Source: Lachnospiraceae bacterium (lineage in GTDB: Bacteria; Bacillota; Clostridia; Lachnospirales; Lachnospiraceae). Taken from it: a stretch of 64,000 bases of DNA. Location of the stretch: NCBI GenBank assembly GCA_028692975.1, contig JAQUWF010000001.1, positions 1 to 64,000 of the forward strand, read 5' to 3'. Both the position numbers and the translations under genes were made by a program. The notes beneath the pieces are model-generated. The model was not told where the DNA came from. It saw only the letters and a program-made list of their open reading frames with translations, and did not search any database. This document shows, in pieces, positions 62,229 through 64,000 of this stretch (position 1 is the first letter of the stretch; every line of letters starts with the position of its first letter).

Positions 62229-63217
62229 TATTTGCCTCCTAAAAGTCTTTTTTGAATTCGAATGTCATCACCGATGAGTTTAATCATGGTGTAGTTGCTT
62301 GCGATGCGCGAAAAAACACGTTCTGAATAAGTGTCATTGAATTTGTCCAAATCCAGATTCGTGGAGATAATCGTCGCCTTCTTGCGGGCGATGCGCTCAT
62401 TAATGCATAAAAATAATTGGGAAGATACAAAACTGTTGGTAAGTTCTGTTCCCAAGTCATCAATGATCAGCAGGTCGCAGTCAAAAATATAGTCCGTAGA
62501 TTCATCCTTGGTATAGTCACGGTGAAAGGTGTTTTTCGCCAGTTGATCGAAGAGATCAAAAGAAGAAAAATAAATCACGCAGTGGGAAGAATCTATCAGA
62601 TCTTTGGCGATGCAATGGGAAAGAAAGGTCTTCCCTACGCCGGTATTTCCATAGAAAAACAGATTTTGAAAAGAATCGTCAAAACGCTGAATAAATTCTT
62701 TGGATTTCCGCACAGCATCTTTTGCAGTCTCCAGGGCTGTCTGCCCGGTGGCCTCATTTACTATTCTATCAGAATAATAGTCAAAAGAAAAGTGCTCAAA
62801 GTTCTCTTTTTGCAGTATTTCTTTTACATTAGACTGTGTGTAGAGCAATTCTACGGATGCTTTGCGGAAGCAGGTGCATTTTTTGCCTTCTATATAGCCC
62901 GTGTCCTGACAAAGCGGGCAGGTATAATGCATCTCCAGGTAATCTGCCGGATATCCGTGAGATGTGAGCTGGTCTATGCGCTCCTGGGCCAGGGTGGTGA
63001 TCGCGCCATGGAGATCGGCAGTAGGTTTGGTTCCGCCGGTCAGTGCGGCCCGGGCCTGGTTGAGGCTCAGTGAAGCAATCTCGTCATCGATGGCAGACAG
63101 GCGGGGTACAGCCTTGTAGGCGTCCGCGCGGTGCTCCTCGTAAAGGTGCCTGTTATACAGTTGCTTGCGGTCGTATTCCCGCATGATCGTATCGTATTGC
63201 GTATTTCTCAATGCCAT
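62228..63217 (-). CDS. DnaC/DnaI-type helicase loader ATPase
   Basis: A 329-residue AAA+ protein. A zinc-finger-like segment (CPLCQDTGYIEGKKCTCF) lies at about residues 99-116. The ATPase domain has Walker A FYGNTGVGKTFLSHC, Walker B LLIIDDLGTE and the arginine-finger region TYSERVFSRIASNYTMIKL. It loads the replicative helicase with DnaD-type partners; such a gene (63247-64000) is immediately upstream. The N-terminal 90 residues are helical. Confidence 0.92.
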   Translation of the reverse strand: MALRNTQYDTIMREYDRKQLYNRHLYEEHRADAYKAVPRLSAIDDEIASLSLNQARAALTGGTKPTADLHGAITTLAQERIDQLTSHGYPADYLEMHYTCPLCQDTGYIEGKKCTCFRKASVELLYTQSNVKEILQKENFEHFSFDYYSDRIVNEATGQTALETAKDAVRKSKEFIQRFDDSFQNLFFYGNTGVGKTFLSHCIAKDLIDSSHCVIYFSSFDLFDQLAKNTFHRDYTKDESTDYIFDCDLLIIDDLGTELTNSFVSSQLFLCINERIARKKATIISTNLDLDKFNDTYSERVFSRIASNYTMIKLIGDDIRIQKRLLGGK

Positions 63218-63246
63218 GAGGACTCCTTTTATGTGTCACCACACCG

Positions 63247-64000
63247 TCAGTTCAGTAATTGCCGCTCCAGAGAAGTAAAGTTGTGTGGACGCTGCTCGAA
63301 ATTATTGAATTTGTTATTGACTGCAGGCTTTGTTTTTGCCGCTTCCTTTGTCTCCCGGAGTTGGTTGTGTTTCAGATCCAACTTGGCGATGTCGGCCAGA
63401 GACTGTACGCCTTCTTTTTTCCAGCGGTTTAAAATGCTGTCGGCATACTGGAAACTGGGCTGTTTGGTAGCCAGGATCGTGCGTGTGCAGGCCTCTGTGA
63501 TCAGTTCCATGGAGAAGCCGTAACTTTCTTTCCAGGTCTTCATGATATCAATCTCTGCCTGGATGGGGCTGCGCCCGGAGATGCCCAGTGCTTTGAGGAT
63601 CGCGTAATAATCTTTGTGATAACTGGCGGAAGCCCGTTTCGCGGCGGTGACGCTGGAAATGCCTTCTTCGTGCCATGCCAGTGCGACTTTTTCTATGTAA
63701 TGCATACTCTTGTGATTTTTGGATACACAGTATTCCACAAGATATTCGATCAGGTCCGTGCTGAAATGCAGTTCTTCGTAAAAGTAAAGGAGACGCATGG
63801 TATCTGTGGAGGATAAAGTCTTGCCCAGATACTGCTCTGCGATAAAAAGCAACTGCATAATGTCTTCATTGGACTTTAATTCTTTCACGCGTCCGGCTGA
63901 CAGGGATAATCTCTGTGACTGTTCCTTCGTCTCTTTGTTAATAGAAGAAACGGGAACGGCAGATTCCGGTGCTGTCTGCGGAGCCAGGTTCAGGAAGATA
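63247..64000 (-). CDS. DnaD-domain replication-initiation protein (N-terminus outside window)
   Basis: The reverse frame remains open to the window end, so at least 250 C-terminal residues are present. A DnaD/DnaB2 domain lies in the middle (STDLIEYLVEYCVSKNHKSM, YIEKVALAWHEEGI) and a second in the lower half (WKESYGFSMELITEACTRTI, FQYADSILNRWKKEGV), typical of Clostridial DnaB/DnaD proteins. The C-terminus ends in FNNFEQRPHNFTSLERQLL. It is 29 bp before the DnaC-like loader, the usual order. An internal ATG at 63888 is not the start because homologous coding sequence continues upstream. Confidence 0.88.
   Translation of the reverse strand, partial: IFLNLAPQTAPESAVPVSSINKETKEQSQRLSLSAGRVKELKSNEDIMQLLFIAEQYLGKTLSSTDTMRLLYFYEELHFSTDLIEYLVEYCVSKNHKSMHYIEKVALAWHEEGISSVTAAKRASASYHKDYYAILKALGISGRSPIQAEIDIMKTWKESYGFSMELITEACTRTILATKQPSFQYADSILNRWKKEGVQSLADIAKLDLKHNQLRETKEAAKTKPAVNNKFNNFEQRPHNFTSLERQLLN

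Noticed and set aside
62228..64000. Prophage replication module
   Set aside because: DnaD- and DnaC-type genes next to each other also form the normal chromosomal initiation pair in Clostridia; no other phage genes are near, and prs is co-transcribed.

Overview
The window looks like chromosomal DNA of a gut-type Lachnospiraceae (Bacillota, Clostridia). This is inferred from strong AGGAGG ribosome sites, the mix of genes (EFR1-type ferredoxin, DUF4250 protein, split transketolase, choline-binding-type repeats on NlpC/P60 enzymes, PcsB-like NlpC/P60 protein, CIRCE-controlled clpB, microcompartment shell gene) and the abundance of hairpin and tandem repeats between genes. No rRNA, tRNA, CRISPR array, insertion sequence or prophage was seen.

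Layout. 1-0.4 kb: end of a bacterial microcompartment operon, with one complete BMC shell protein. 0.49-1.4 kb: a long inverted repeat, then an array of exact 52-bp tandem units. 1.5-4.9 kb: GntR regulator, isocitrate dehydrogenase, citrate synthase. 5.0-11.9 kb: sugar regulon with a ribokinase-like kinase, a LacI repressor, a fucose/arabinose-isomerase-like enzyme, split transketolase and an FGGY kinase; both promoters carry nearly the same LacI-type palindrome. 11.9-18.8 kb: 51-bp tandem repeats, cardiolipin synthase, HAD phosphatase, a secreted glucosaminidase, SprT-like protease, a URO-D family protein and a divergent AraC regulator. 18.9-25.1 kb: second sugar operon (deoC aldolase, SMP-30 lactonase, FGGY kinase, MDR dehydrogenase, aldo/keto reductase, discoidin-like protein). 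26-30.5 kb: operon with a PatB-type C-S lyase fused to a thioredoxin/peroxiredoxin-like domain, an EFR1 flavodoxin-ferredoxin and an APC permease, followed by a MarR regulator. 30.4-37 kb: a decayed accessory region with one full Rpn-family nuclease and two Rpn fragments, each followed by a related hairpin, plus a sortase/pilin/adhesin locus whose adhesin is truncated. 37-40 kb: csoR-copA copper efflux. 40-40.6 kb: two giant inverted repeats. 40.7-45 kb: TrpB2 and the Trk potassium system. 45-50.2 kb: two large secreted NlpC/P60 wall hydrolases with a Bmp-type lipoprotein between them. 50.3-52.3 kb: a membrane-anchored barnase with its barstar inhibitor, and a frameshifted Abi_2 abortive-infection gene. 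52.4-64 kb: clpB, DUF4250, MATE exporter, methyltransferase, Hsp33, NAD synthetase, an FMN-binding-like protein, PRPP synthetase, a DnaC/DnaI-type helicase loader and a DnaD-domain protein cut by the window edge.

Most notable: (i) the lipoprotein barnase/barstar pair, with all four catalytic positions at one constant offset from classical barnase; (ii) the C-S lyase-redoxin fusion operon with a perfect palindromic operator; (iii) long imperfect hairpins at 0.5, 40.0 and 40.4 kb, two of which share core motifs; (iv) the isomerase/kinase/split-transketolase set, which fits a branched-pentose (apiose-like) route; and (v) an accessory region marked by Rpn debris.
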